Assembly: GCF_029784155.1 (NCBI RefSeq)
Contig: NC_073693.1
Coordinates: 285,420,875-285,484,874, forward strand
DNA from: Uranotaenia lowii
Taxonomy: Eukaryota > Arthropoda > Insecta > Diptera > Culicidae
Direction: 5' to 3'
DNA length: 64,000 bases
The notes under the pieces are model-generated. The model worked only from the letters and a program-made list of their open reading frames with translations, did no database searches and was not told the DNA's origin. The stretch's first letter is position 1; every line of letters begins with the position of its first letter. Position numbers and translations under genes: made by a program. Positions 23,291 through 35,486 of this stretch are shown in pieces.

Positions 23291-23924
23291 CGCCAGATTT
23301 ATTGAGCAGTTTGTGAAATATTGTAATAATTAAATTAGAGCCAGTTTCCGATAACTAATTTGAGCACGCCTCGATAAAGGTAACCACATCTGAAAAGAGA
23401 AGAAAGAAACAATATTAAATAACTTAAATCAATTAAATAGGAAAGTGATCAGCATAAGCACCATTGTGATACGACCACAACGGGTTCCAAACGACCCTCG
23501 TGTTTAGTAAGTTCACTAAGATGATCAAATGAAATTGTCGAACATAAATCATTACTTTCAATAATTTTACATCAGGCATCCACTGAGTAAATCGTCTAAA
23601 CGCAAACAGCGTTCAGAAGAACCAGAAAGGCGTCAAAAGCGTCGCCGTGTTATTGAAGCTTATTTACATACTTACCCGTCATACAAGTGAGGTTACCCAT
23701 GAATTAGTAAACAAACTGAATTATAACCGAAATATTGTTTAGGAACGCATCACGATAAGCCGCGTACAACGTTTAGAAGAATCGAAAATAGAGTACCTAG
23801 AATAGAGAAAAACAGTAAACGTAAGTAAAAAATGGAAATGTTAACACAGCAAATTGTAAAACCAAATCATTGCAGGAATTTTTTAATACATCTCATATTA
23901 AAAAAACGGAAACAACTCTACTTC

Positions 23925-24105
23925 ATTCTTCCAAAAACGACAGGAGTATAAAAGATTGTAAACTCTACGGAATATAAACGGATACGCTGGTCATATAGTC
24001 TCAGAAACTGGACCATAATAGGAGCTGGTCGATAAGGCAGTTCCGAGTCGTGCTAAAAAATAGCATCGGCGAGAAATTAGAAGAAGAAGAAGAAGAAAAA
24101 CTGAA
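23925..24105 (+). mobile_element. SINE 3' fragment with GAA tail
   Basis: Shares GAGTATAAAAGATTG and CTCTACGGA with the SINE body at 23060-23100 and ends in AGAAGAAGAAGAAGAAG. A hairpin, GTGCTAAAAAATAGCAT, lies before the tail. Headless copy. Confidence 0.5.
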
Positions 24106-24904
24106 AGTGTGGAAAACTACCGGCTCATATTGATTTTAAATTCAATATCTGAGATTTTCTCAATCATAATGCACGAGTGAATGTCATTGTTGAACCCTTG
24201 ATCTCGAAATATCAACACGATTTTGAAAAGGCCATTTCAATGCGCTACCTAAGTTCACTGAGGAAAAGTATGGAGTAGAGATGTCCCGAATAGTGGCTGT
24301 ACAGTTTCTAAGAGAAAACGATAGCTTATTGCTAATTTCAAATTCCTTTTATTTCTTACATTGAAATGCCCCTATTTAAGAGTCAATTATTTTCAACCAG
24401 ATGTGTAATGCATAAGATATTCTCTAAGACTGGGTCTCTCGTATATTAAAGATTTCAAGAGTTCAAAACAGATATAAAAAATTTTGAAATTGCTTCTTTG
24501 ATATCTAATAAGCTCGAATTTGAGCAAGATATCTTCAAAATATTCGGTCAAAAGAACGATGACACTCAACCATAATCATATAACTCTTTTCAAACGGAAA
24601 ATTCTGGGCGATATTTGAAAAAAAAAAAAAATAAGACAAATCTTAACCAAATCAAGGCATTATTCCAAAACATACCAGAGGAAAGAGAAAGAATTAATTT
24701 AAATTTAAATTTTCTATCGAATCACACTCCAGCACTGTTCAAATCGTATCTAAGGATTAAAAAAAATTTATGTTAATTTTTCCTTTTATTCTGAAAAATC
24801 GTTTTTGGACTCAAAAACTAAAACTTATCAAAGCGAGATTTGAGTTTTTATTCAATTTATCAAATATTGTGAATAAATCCATGCAAATTTTGGGTACATT
24901 TATG

Positions 24905-25175
24905 CCTACATCTGGCCAGATTTGTTTGAAGGTAAGAGACCGACTTTCAACTAAATACGAAAAACGCGCTCAAGAATATTTTCAACATCGTTTAGAGTTC
25001 CGCAAGGAAGTCATCTCGGACTCTTGCTGTTTGTAAACTTTGTAAATGACCTGTGCTTAACACTTCAGTCCGATACATTCCTTTACGCCGGAGATCTGAC
25101 GATTTTCCGAAAGATACATAACATCGTTGACTGTTTTCAAACATTAAGCATGCATCAGTTACTGAAAGAATAAGA
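24905..25175 (+). pseudogene. Decayed LINE reverse-transcriptase fragment
   Basis: One frame from about 24986 reads FRVPQGSHLGLLLF, then VNDLCL and LYAGDLTIF. These match RT blocks B (VPQGSxLGPLLF) and C (YADD) of Jockey/I-type LINEs, with the catalytic YADD changed to YAGD. Upstream RT blocks are out of frame or absent. No endonuclease is visible. A dead fragment. Confidence 0.75.
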
Positions 25176-25516
25176 TTTGTTAATAATTTGAAATCCCCAG
25201 GCCCCTGCAATGATACAGGATAGGTCTATGCATCGTGTGACCAACATCTACTTGCTAAGTGTTAGTGAATCTCGTTTTTAAGCTTTTTTTCCTCAGATTT
25301 AAGCTTTTTTTTTTGTCTTGAGAACAAAATCAGAGAAATAAGCTTCAATCTGACAACAAAGCTTAAATCTGAGAGATGTGCTTCACACGGATTCCATAGC
25401 ATTGCAGCCTTGTGGAAATCCCTAAGTGATTGAAAAGAGAGGAAATAGGGAAAAAAGGAAATGAGTGGTTTCTGAGAAAAGAAAGTCTATTCAGTTAAAA
25501 AAAAATTACATTGATT

Positions 25517-26392
25517 GGGGTAACATTGATCACCGGGTTGCTTTGATCAAAATGAAATTTCTCCACATAAATATCAATAACTAAGTCTAAAGTTGAAATA
25601 TCTTAAAACTTTTTTCTACGTTTAAAAACCTACATGTTGAATTTCAAAATGGAAAAATCTTGGAAGTAAAGTGTTATTTCAAAATCTTGAAATATCTTTT
25701 TTTTCGAAGGCTCGCAAACAAACACTCTTCCTGATGAAATCAAAGCGTTTTGAAGCAGCAGGTTGATTTATGTGACTGTTCAGTTAGTAAATTTATAGTT
25801 TTTATTTAGGTAGTTTTTGTTGTATTTTGAGGTAAATTTTTGATATTTTAAAAATAGGGACGTTTTCAAAGAGTAATCCAAATAAAAGGGTTAAAGGCTA
25901 GAAACCCTATCAAATGAAAAAAATTGAAGGAAAAAATTATAGGGGAATAGTGCGAGGGCTTACAGAATTGAATGAAGGCAAAATTTCATTTATTTTTTGT
26001 AGTTAAAATTTCATAAGTAATGTAAAAAATAGCCTCTTATGCAGCATCGTTGTCCATCTTTCAATTTTAATTGTTGTTCGGCCTTAACACACTAACTGCC
26101 TTAGTTTATCAATTACTAGCATTTGTTAATATTATTAAGGTGTTTTGTATCCTTTAGAAAAATCGTAAAAACCGTCAAAATAGAGACTGATCAATAGTAT
26201 CCTAAGTCATCAAATTCTAAACATAGACGATATCGATTTTTGAATAAAATTTAAAGTAGTCTAATAAATTTCTGCAACCATGTTTTATGTTCATTGGAGT
26301 CCAGTACTGGTTTTAAAACTATGAAACATGCTACATTCCTTTTAAAAGAAAAATAATCGAGAAATATTGAAAAAAGTGATCAATATTACCCC
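25517..26392. mobile_element. Possible non-autonomous element, GGGGTAAYATTGATCAC ends
   Basis: GGGGTAACATTGATCAC at 25517 is met by the inverted GTGATCAATATTACCCC ending 26392, 16 of 17 bases alike. The interior is AT-rich with no gene. No TSD is evident, so the superfamily is open. Confidence 0.6.
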
Positions 26393-28930
26393 GTTTTACG
26401 GTTTTATGAAAAATTTCATAAAAATGACTATTTAAATTTCGAGTCAAAATTTTCCATAATATTAAATTTTGATTTTATAAGTATCCGTCAGAAAAGCCTT
26501 CCATGAAAAGGATAATAATATAATTGACTTTTTTAATCTTTTTACTTTGTTTAAACAAAGGTTAAAAAAATTTTTTTTTAAATAAAAATTATGAAAACAA
26601 GTCATTTTTCTGCGGGACATAACCAGACACCATAGTGCCAATTTAGTTCAATTGAAATCAGGATAAAAGTTACCCAACTTATTTTTTTAGCAGTGTCTTG
26701 CATTAAAAAGCTAATCGCTTATAAGTCCGACAATTTTTGAAAACAAAATTCGAATCAGTTTATTTTTTAAATAAAATCTAGTTTTGACAGTTTTCAATCA
26801 ATGTTTAAATAGATAAATATTATTTTTAGTGTGACTTAAAAAAAAGATAAAATAGCATCGCGGGTTAAACATACAATGAAGTGATAATTTAACGAACTAT
26901 TATTTTAAATTTTTTCGTGTTGACATCATAAAAAAATACATTAATTTTTCCGTGAAATTTGCATTAAGTTAGAACTCCGACCTACAAAGTCAAAAGATGA
27001 TAAATTTATATTTTGTGAAAATCTTATGTGTTTGTATAACTGTTTTAGAATTTTGGTGTAATTTTCCGCTTAAAATAACAAAAAGCTATTTTCAACCTTC
27101 GGATTGTCATTATATTGTACTTAGCTATTTAAGTTATTTTGCAACTTTTGATTAAAGTATTTTACTGTCTAGTGAGCCTTCCAAACTCATTTAAAATTGA
27201 AACTACTTTCCTCTTAGAAGCTTCCTACACTCAAAGAATGGTGGAGAGCACTTTTAATACCACTTCTATGAATTATCCTAATTAGGCGCCTATTTCAATT
27301 TCAAATTACGGAAATTTTGACAAATTTTCAAACTGGAATCTAAGAAATTTCTCAAACTATAATTCCAATCATTTTGCAGTCTTCAACAAAGTTCCTAAAT
27401 GAATTAAAATCTTTAATATCAAATACTCCAAGACTTTTTTCAGCGGTGTCAGTAACAGTTGTAATGATATCTATTCAAATTAGTAAAAATTGTAGAATTT
27501 AACTTTTCAAAGCTATTTATCTCTGAAAGTATAATTTCTAGGCAAAATCTAAATCCTTCAGTTATCAATGATCGATTTTACTCAAAATCGATTTCAAATT
27601 TCTAAATTTCCACACGTTGTACCACTAAAACCAAAAGCTTATAGACAAAATCTGGCAAATAATTTGAATGCAGGACGTCAAAATCTCCCAAAAAAAATTA
27701 TTAAGGCATAGGCACAAAAAATCCTGTTTTCTAGTGTAATTGTTAAATTATAATTATATTTTTCTTTATAATTCATACCAGAAATCCAGAATTGAAAATA
27801 AATGTAAATGAAAAATAAATATTCGTCCAAAATTTTAAAAATCTAATTCATTGACTAAGTTTTGGAAGGTGGGTTAGCCTCTACCAGTTTCAAGCATATT
27901 TTTAGTAATACTCGGTCAATAAGTAAACTATTTGTCCTAACATAAACTGCTTTGACTAAAATCCATGACATTCCCTTCGAACCCGGGCAGGTCTTCGGTG
28001 GGTTTAATTTTATGCTAATTTTCAACACAACTGCAGGTCGTCCACCTGATGATGGCTGGCAGGGCCTGTCCAGCCGGGAACAAGAAGCACCCACTTGATT
28101 TCTCGGAAGAAAAAAAAGCCATATCAGAGAAACATGCTCCCATGAACGTTGTAGAGGGCCCCAGTCAACGGAAGTAGCTATCTTCGCGAGCCTCCAAGAT
28201 GGAAGCAAAAAAAATCTATGGGTTTGATGCGACAAGCGACGACGTTTGGGTCGGATCGCTCGAAAGCGCGTAGATAAAATGGAAAGTGAGTCGAATTACG
28301 ACTCCGTGGTACAAGAAATGCGTCACGGTCCTCCCAGACCCTTGTTAGATCTAGTTGAATGCAGCCGTAGGTTACAAATAGTTAGTCGATGCAACCTCTT
28401 CTGTCGCTCCAAGGTGTTGATGGGGTTTGTCCCCTTCATCGTCGTCGAAGCGTTCCGAATCGCTGGGCGATGAAAGTGAACGCATTTTACTCTCCTACCC
28501 TCTTCCCCCATTCATATCTGACGGGAGCATTGATTTGGTAGAAAAGAGGTAGCGGTTTGGAGATTCCCATGGGAAAATACAGATGACTACCATTCGCGTG
28601 TGTTACCCGGTAGCTTATGAGCGCTGATTAAAATCGACCTTTTGACTCTTGTTTCCCATGATGTTTAACGACAGAGCCGATATGCGTTAAGCTCAAATTC
28701 CATTAATGGCAAATAAGCCATTATAACTCTGTGTCAGCAAAGTATTGCAAGTGTACTATAGTTAACATAATATAGTAGTATACATAGTAAAGTCTAGTAT
28801 AGCATTTTCTTGAATAATATAATCTAGTAAACACATACAGTATAGAAGGACTATCCCAAACCAATAAAGGTTGTTTTATCTGAGGTCCAAATCGAAAACT
28901 TATTCGTTAACACTAAACGTAAACGATTGC
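26393..28930. other. Intergenic; no gene supported
   Basis: AT-rich to ~27.85 kb. 27851-28660 is GC-richer and holds a 126-codon minus frame without ATG start or recognisable domain, and a 75-codon plus frame. Nothing more can be said from sequence alone. Confidence 0.4.
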
Positions 28931-28935
28931 CGCAG

Positions 28936-29180
28936 ACCGTGGCGTAGAGGATAACTTTCAAGTCTTCTAAGCCTGCGGGCATGAGATCGAATCCTGGTCA
29001 TGGCGTACATAGTACACTTTCTGTGGGTTGGTGGATTCAGCATTTGTAAGATGATAGCCATCATATCTACGAAAGATTTACGCTTAGAGTCGAGAAAAAG
29101 GAATCTCTTCGAGGAAACATCAAGTTTCATTGAGATCCTGTATGTGTTTGTGTTCGTATCGGAGATGGTCAAATTACATT
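28936..29180 (+). mobile_element. tRNA-like SINE
   Basis: GACCGTGGCGTAGAGGATAA is followed by an anticodon-like arm and the B box GAGATCGAATCCTGG; GGTCATGGCG closes against the start. The ~170 bp body runs to the A/T-rich junction with the LINE tail at ~29183. No TSD confirmed. Confidence 0.55.
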
Positions 29181-29182
29181 TT

Positions 29183-32100
29183 TTTTTTAATATTTTTTTT
29201 CCTAGCGGCCCACCACACTCCCCCACACCAAGAAGCTCATTAGAGCCCCCTGGTAATGGACGCTAACTGTTCTCAGCACGTCTGGCAGCAAAAGGGAAAT
29301 AAAACAACTCGCGATCAAGATTTAATCATGCTGAGAACCTAAAAAATTATTTAAACGAGGGAATGTAACGATATAACAACTAAACTACAACATGAATCTC
29401 AGTGGAAAGATATTTTCCTTTGAAGAGATACATGCGTTTCTATTATTAAAGGTACAAGCTAACAAAAAACAAATTAAAAATTGAGCTTAAGATTAGAATA
29501 ATTAAAACTATTAAATTAATAAATTAAATTAAATGAATTATTTATCCAGCTAAGAAAATTTCAAAAAGGTATCTAATTAACTCTAAAAAAGTGGTTGGCT
29601 GAACATCAAATTAAATTTTCTTTGAAATATTGCATTGGTTTGTTCTTGAAATGGTTCCTGTATGTTATGTTTTTTATATCAGAGGGAAGACTATTAAATT
29701 TTGTTGGTCCAATGAATGAAATTCGTCGCTGTCCACGAGAAGTGGAGGACGTGCTGCGTATCAAATGATTAGAATGTTGGGTATTATGGATGCGTATTCC
29801 TGGAGTGAACCTTAAACTTTGATTTCTATTTAATGAATGCAAGTTATCAAATACATAGATAATAGTTTGAAGGTCACAAAGTTTAGTGAGTGGTAAAATA
29901 TTGTGTGAACTTTTGGAATAAATTAAATTGGTTGAATAAAGCAAAGGGAGATTGAAAATAGTTTTTAAACAACGGTTCTGTAAGGTTGGTAATCGTGATA
30001 AAAGGGACCATGATGCCCTTCCCCATATAGATATTAGGTAATAAAGATGAGAGTGTATGAAGGCAAAATAAAACTTGAGCAAGACATGACGTGGAACAAA
30101 TGCTTTGACCCTCCATAGAATTCCGCTATAAGATGATATCCTTTTTTGCAAATGATGTATGTGATTGCTCCATGATAAAGTTTCATCAAGAATTATTCCC
30201 AAATATTTAAAGTTCGTTACTCTTTCGATTGCAATACCCGAGAGTTTTGGATCATCATGTTGCTCGATTTTTTTTACGAAAAGAGTGGAAAATCATGTAC
30301 TTTGTTTTAGTAAGGTTAAGTGTCAAAAGATTTGAGGAAAAGTATTTATGCAAAACTTTCAAATCTTCTTCCATATGCATAACCACGTTGTTTGGACATA
30401 CGCCGGGATAAAAAAGGGCTGTGTCATCAGCAAAAAGGCGTGGTATGCCGTGCAGGGGAAGTCGACTAACATCATTTATGTACAGTAAGAAAAGGAGAGG
30501 CTCTATATTGCTGCCCTGCGGAACACCGACTTCCAATTTTTCGAGAGAGCTCCTCGCATCTCCTAAACAAACAAATTGTTTTCTATTTGTTAAATAGCTT
30601 CGTATCAATGTATTAGCAATACCTCTAACTCCATAACACTCTAGTTTCTTCAATAAAATTTCGTGATCGAGTGTGTCGAAGGCTTTTTTTAAGTCAAGGA
30701 AAAGACCACCTACAATATTCCTTGAATCTATTTTTTCCATCACGAAGTCCGATAACTCACAGATAGCTGTCAGTGTACTGGAACCAGATTTGAAACCGTA
30801 TTGCAGATTGTAAAGTACGTTATTGCGATCCAGAAAATTATTGATTCTATTTATCAGAAGTTTTTCAAAAATCTTACTGAAGACACTGAGTGTTGAGATT
30901 GGGCGGTAATTACTAACTTCAAGAGGGTCACCGGATTTTAAAATTGGTATAACTTTTGCGGTTTTCAAACATTCAGGGTATACACCTGATACTAAAATCT
31001 TATTAAAACATTCCGATAGGATGTGTGAAAAAGAAAAATAATGATTTTTCATCATAAGTGTAGGGAATTTATCGGGCCCACCGCTTCTTTTATTTTCAAG
31101 TGATTTGATGACATTGATGACCTCATTAGCTGATGATGGAAGCAGGAAAAGAGAATTTGAAACACGGTCAACATTTGATAGCCTACTGCTAGTCGAATCA
31201 ACAGTAATATTATTTGCAAGCGATTTCCCAATGCTAGTGAAATAACGATTGAATATATCACATACTTCGGTTTGATTTTCTACAACTTTATCGTTGTCAG
31301 TTAAGTTTATAATAGGATTATCACGTGACCTACCAAGTATTGAGTTGATGTTTTTCCAGATTTTAGAATGCGGTGTATTGTTCAAAATATTTCCATAATA
31401 AGTTTTTTTGCATTTCCTTTTAGTAACTTCAACTTTTTTCGTTATATGGCTGAGCATTTCTCTTAAGTGAGTATCTTCAGGATTTCTTTTAACTCTTTTG
31501 ATGTAGTTGTTTTTTATTCTCATTAAAGTCCACAAATCAAGAGTCATCCATGGGCAGTAATCGCCCTTCACTTTTACTGATTTTGTTATTTTCTTCGAAC
31601 AAGCAGAAAGCAATGAGTTGTAGGTTGAAATAATATTTTGTATGCATAGACCAGCATCATCAACTTCATTAATTCCCCTAAGAAAACTCCCAAATCTTTC
31701 ATTTAATTCAGAATGTCGTATAATAGTTTTGCTTAATTTGAGGTGTTGTTTGTTTGAGTTAAGATTGAAGGTGGTAACAACTTGGAGATGATCACTAATA
31801 TTAGTAAAAATAGTATCGTTTTTTCAATTTTGATGCATCGATATGCTTGCATAATGCATGATCTAAAATATTGCCACTACTGGGCCTTGTAGGTAAAGTG
31901 TTGGTGCAAAGAAAGCCAAAAGATTCAAGAAGAGTTTTATATTTTATCACAGAATTGTTATTTATTGCATTAATGGGAACGTTCAAGTCTCCTACTATAA
32001 GACAAGAATGTTTTTCCGGAACAGCGGCAAACAGAGACTCTAGTTTATCACAGAAAGTATTGAATGGAAAAGAAGGGGGTCTGTAGATGCCGTGCACGTC

Positions 32101-32515
32101 AATGATTTGTCCATTGATGGACAATTCTACAGAGATTTTATGGTATCCATCGATATGAAAATTATCAATGGTTTTAAATTTCAGATAATTTTTTACATAC
32201 ATGGCCAACCCACCATTTGGTTGATTGCGGCACGAGAATATTGATGTGTACCCAGGAATTTTATATAAGGAACAGATATCATCCACAAGCCATGTTTCAC
32301 AAATGACAATTACATCAAACACAACTTTGGACTGTTCAATGGTTTCTAATAAATTATCAAATTTTTCAAGATCGTTCATGCTTCGTATATTCCATTGAAA
32401 AATTCTAAACGTTTTGAAATTATCATAAGTTATTGAAGTATTAAATTCTGAAATATTATAATAAAACTTATTGATTAAACTATCCATTATATTAAATTAA
32501 AATCAAGACATCACA
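29183..32515 (-). mobile_element. CR1/L2-like (Jockey superfamily) LINE, 5'-truncated
   Basis: Read on the minus strand: an endonuclease-RT polyprotein (32487 to 29606), then a ~420 bp 3' UTR with GGGGGCTCTAATGAGC, ending in a split A-run (~29183-29205). No ORF1 is present, so the 5' end at ~32515 is truncated. The 5' flank joins sequence of a different repeat family (TTTTTTCAGCACGTACCC, also at 43597), which was evidently the target. A clear TSD was not found. Confidence 0.85.
29606..32487 (-). pseudogene. LINE endonuclease/reverse transcriptase ORF2 with two frameshifts
   Basis: The first frame (32487-31801) is an APE-like endonuclease: FQWNIRSM near residue 29, CETWL, GGLAMYV, GIYRPPS, LIVGDLN and an H near its end. 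The frame then shifts within the A-run at ~31816-31821; the next frame continues through a second D-H motif and the RT domain: NYRPIS, FLDLKKAFDTLDHE, VPQGS and FADDTALF, with the catalytic D pair intact. A second shift lies in the A8 run at ~30269-30276, after which the thumb/C-terminal region (YLGIILD, HSHLYY, LPTLQNRCLK) runs to 29606. No other stop breaks the ~960 codons. Both lesions are in homopolymers, so a recent copy, or assembly errors in an intact one, is possible. VPQGSNIEP departs from the usual SILGP and may reduce function. Confidence 0.9.
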
Positions 32516-32544
32516 AACTTTTTTTTCAGCACGTACCCGGGCCG

Positions 32545-34157
32545 CACAGTGGGCCAGGAACCACACTTTTGCGGTCAAAATTGACTGCAGGCCAGAGGCT
32601 TCGTTGTAGCTCATCGGTGTCTTGGACAAAGTTACTCGACTATATTTGCGCTATCTATTGATGGATTTGAACTAGTCCTATTTTTCTCCGCAAGGTGGCG
32701 CCAAAATCTAACTTTTTACAGAAGCAAGATACAGGCATGGTTTCTTCTACAAAGTTGTTTATTATATCTTTAACATCAACTTTGTAGAACATTGTTAAGC
32801 TCTATATTGTGAACTAACCTTGCAAAAATAATAATTTAAGAAAACCTTGCAAAAAATGGTTTTTTTCACCTATTTTTGTTTTTAGCTATACAATATCTCA
32901 AATTTCCTCAGTATTCGATTGGAATGGACTCAAATGAGATATTCTAGTGGAAAACTTTTTCGTTTCGCAGATTTTTTCTATCAAAATCGCAAAAAATAGG
33001 TTAAAATTATACATTTTTCAATTTGCAATAACTTGCTTGCGAGCAGTTTGGCGCACCTCATTTTTTGAGAAGTGACAGTTGTGATTATGATGTAAATGCA
33101 TGTAAAAAATGTCGGTGGGTTCTCGTGGGTTCCTTGCCAAATGATTTATTAAAGTTGGTTCATTTTCTATACAAATTCACACATTTTAAGACCTTTTTCA
33201 AAGAAAACATCCGCATTTATCGTAGAAAAGTCGAATTTTCGTCGTTTTATTATTGCTTTAGTCTATCTCGATGCTTAATTAAGCGATTAATCACATTTGG
33301 TCAAATTTCTTTAAAAATTTAAAATAATTTAAAACTGTTTTTTTAATTAGTTTTAAAATTTTTATTTTTACAAATTTGATCAAAAGTGCGAAAAATGTGC
33401 TGAATTATTTATTCAAGCATCGACTCAACTAGCAATAGATTCATCCAATAACTGAACGATGAAAATTCGACTTTTCCACTAGAAATGCGGAAGTTTTCTT
33501 TGAAAAAGTTCTTTTAATATGAGTATTTGTATAGAAAATCAACCAACTTTATTAAATCATTTGGCAAGGAACCCACGAGAACCCACCGACATTTTTTACA
33601 TGCATTTACTTCATAATCACAACTGTCACTTCTCAAAAAATGAGGTGCGCCAAACTGCTCGCAAGCAAGTTATTGCAATTTGAAAAATGTATAATTTTAA
33701 CCTATTTTTTTGCGATTTTGACAGAAAAAATCTGCGAAACGAAAAAGTTTTCCACTAGAATATCTCATTTGAGTCCATTCCAATCGAATACTGAGGAAAT
33801 TTGAGATATTGTATAGCTAAAAACAAAAATAGGTAAAAAAAACCATTTTTTGCAAGGTTTTCTCAAATTATTATTTTTGCAAGGTTAGTTTACAACATAG
33901 AGCTTAACAATGTTCTACAAAGTTGATGTTAAAGATATAATAAACAACTTTGTAGAAGAAACCATGCCTGTATCTTGCATCTGTAAAAAGTTAGATTTTG
34001 GCGCCACCTTGCGGAGAAAAATAGAACTAGTTCAAATCCATCAAAAGATAGCGCAAATATAGTCGAGTAACTTTGTCCAAGACACCGATGAGCTACAACG
34101 AAGCCTCTGGCCTGCAGTCAATTTTGACCGCAAAAGTGTGGTTCCTGGCCCACTGTG
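32545..34157. mobile_element. Transib-like foldback, 1613 bp, TSD GGCCG
   Basis: The ends CACAGTGGGCCAGGAACCAC and the exact inverted copy are flanked by the 5 bp GC-rich duplication GGCCG (32540-32544, 34158-34162). A 5 bp GC-rich TSD with CACWRTG-type ends is the signature of the Transib superfamily, the relatives of RAG1; CACAGTG is also the consensus heptamer of V(D)J recombination signals. The two ~790 bp arms match nearly throughout and meet near 33340. There is no transposase. The 85-codon frame at 33065 is arm sequence. Confidence 0.85.
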
Positions 34158-34162
34158 GGCCG

Positions 34163-34567
34163 TTCAAATCCGGGCTATTTTATATAAAATCCTGGCAAAA
34201 TCCAAGCATTGGATTTTAAAATATTGACCAAAAATCAATTTCCGGACAAATTTGATCCCAATCCAGGAATTACTCGACACAAACCAAGAAAAAAAAACCT
34301 GAAAAAAATTTATTCATCAGCAGTTTTTTAATCGTATTTTATACTTTCAAAAAACTTCCTATGAATATTTTTATTCAACTTTCTCAAACAATTTCTTTTT
34401 GGATGCATAAATAAAAAAAACTCTACACAATTTGTTTTTATTTGTATGTTTTGTCAAATTAAGTGGCTTTTTTTAATGAAATCCGAGCAACCGGGCCGGA
34501 CTTTTGTCAAATTTTGTATTCAATATCCGGGCAAACCCGAATTAAACCGAGCAATCTGGCAACATTG
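34163..34567. mobile_element. Remnant of hAT-like element that received the insertions
   Basis: The sequence resumes with TTCAAATCCGGGCTATTTTA and ends CAATCTGGCAACATTG; inverted, this gives CAATGTTGCCAGATTG, a hAT-like terminus. Its left part is the TTTTTTCAGCACGTACCCGG at 32517-32544, which matches 43597-43620 in order. The LINE and the Transib-like foldback thus both sit within or beside this older element. Confidence 0.55.
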
Positions 34568-34589
34568 AGTATACCTTTTTATACCGACG

Positions 34590-35486
34590 CACAGTGGTTC
34601 AAAATCGAAAAAAGTTGGAAAAAATTAATAAAAAGCCTTTTTTGTTAAAAATCATAGGTGGAAAGTTGAAAAAAATCTGAAATTGAATTTATTTTTCAAA
34701 ATTTGCTTTTTTTCCTATAGTTGCCAAAACGGGGTTTGAGCTTTATACTGGATTATGAATGTTTTTCATTTATTTATGAATATTTTTGTGAAAATTAAGT
34801 ATGGGCTCCGAAATTCCTCCAGGTTAGTTGTATTTATACTTAAACTGATGTTTTATGGTGAATTTTCTTATTGATCGAAACAAACAATGCTTGGTTTACT
34901 CTGAATAAATACTTTGGAATTTTCATTTTTCAACCAAACTGCGTTCCAATCTAAGACATCGTATTCAAAATATAGCAAAAACTAGCAGCTGATTTTAAGA
35001 TATGTTTTTGATGAGGCTTTAGCCTGTCCAACGGTATATAATTTACCACGGCGATCGGCAGCGCAAGCTATATTTTTGCTTCCGAAAAATATTTAGAGTT
35101 AATCGAAAAAATTTTATCCTCAAATTTTGGGTTCTCATTCAAGCAAAACTTTATTAGTTCATGATATTGAGGATGTTTTTCATCTTTAAACTGTAAAATA
35201 GATTATAATTTATCATTTCGGTATAGACATTTATGAATTTTTAAAAATAAGGATACATTTTTGAATTGTTTAGAGTAAACAATAAAAAATCCTACTTTTT
35301 ATTTTTGTGTTTCAATTATCGTTCTTGTTTGTTTCATGGAAGGTGTATAAATAGTCCTAGAAAATATCAAATTACATCATAATGTTCCTTGAATATTGAA
35401 GATTCGATTCCAACAAAATAAATTTGATTGTCGATGACTTGAAAAATGGACTTTTTTCCAGCTTTTTGGGGATTTGAACCACTGTG
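34590..35486. mobile_element. Transib-like non-autonomous element, 897 bp, TSD CGACG
   Basis: Ends CACAGTGGTTCAAA at both sides in inverted orientation, imperfect to ~35 bp. Exact 5 bp GC-rich duplications, CGACG, lie at 34585-34589 and 35487-35491. This is the same heptamer and TSD class as 32545-34157, but the inner sequence differs and there is no long foldback. No transposase. Confidence 0.85.

Noticed and set aside
27855..28235. 126-codon minus frame
   Set aside because: No ATG at the start, no recognisable domain, no splice pattern; GC-richer background makes chance frames of this size plausible.
33065..33322. 85-codon frame in the Transib-like palindrome
   Set aside because: Arm sequence of a foldback; the opposite arm does not keep the same frame.
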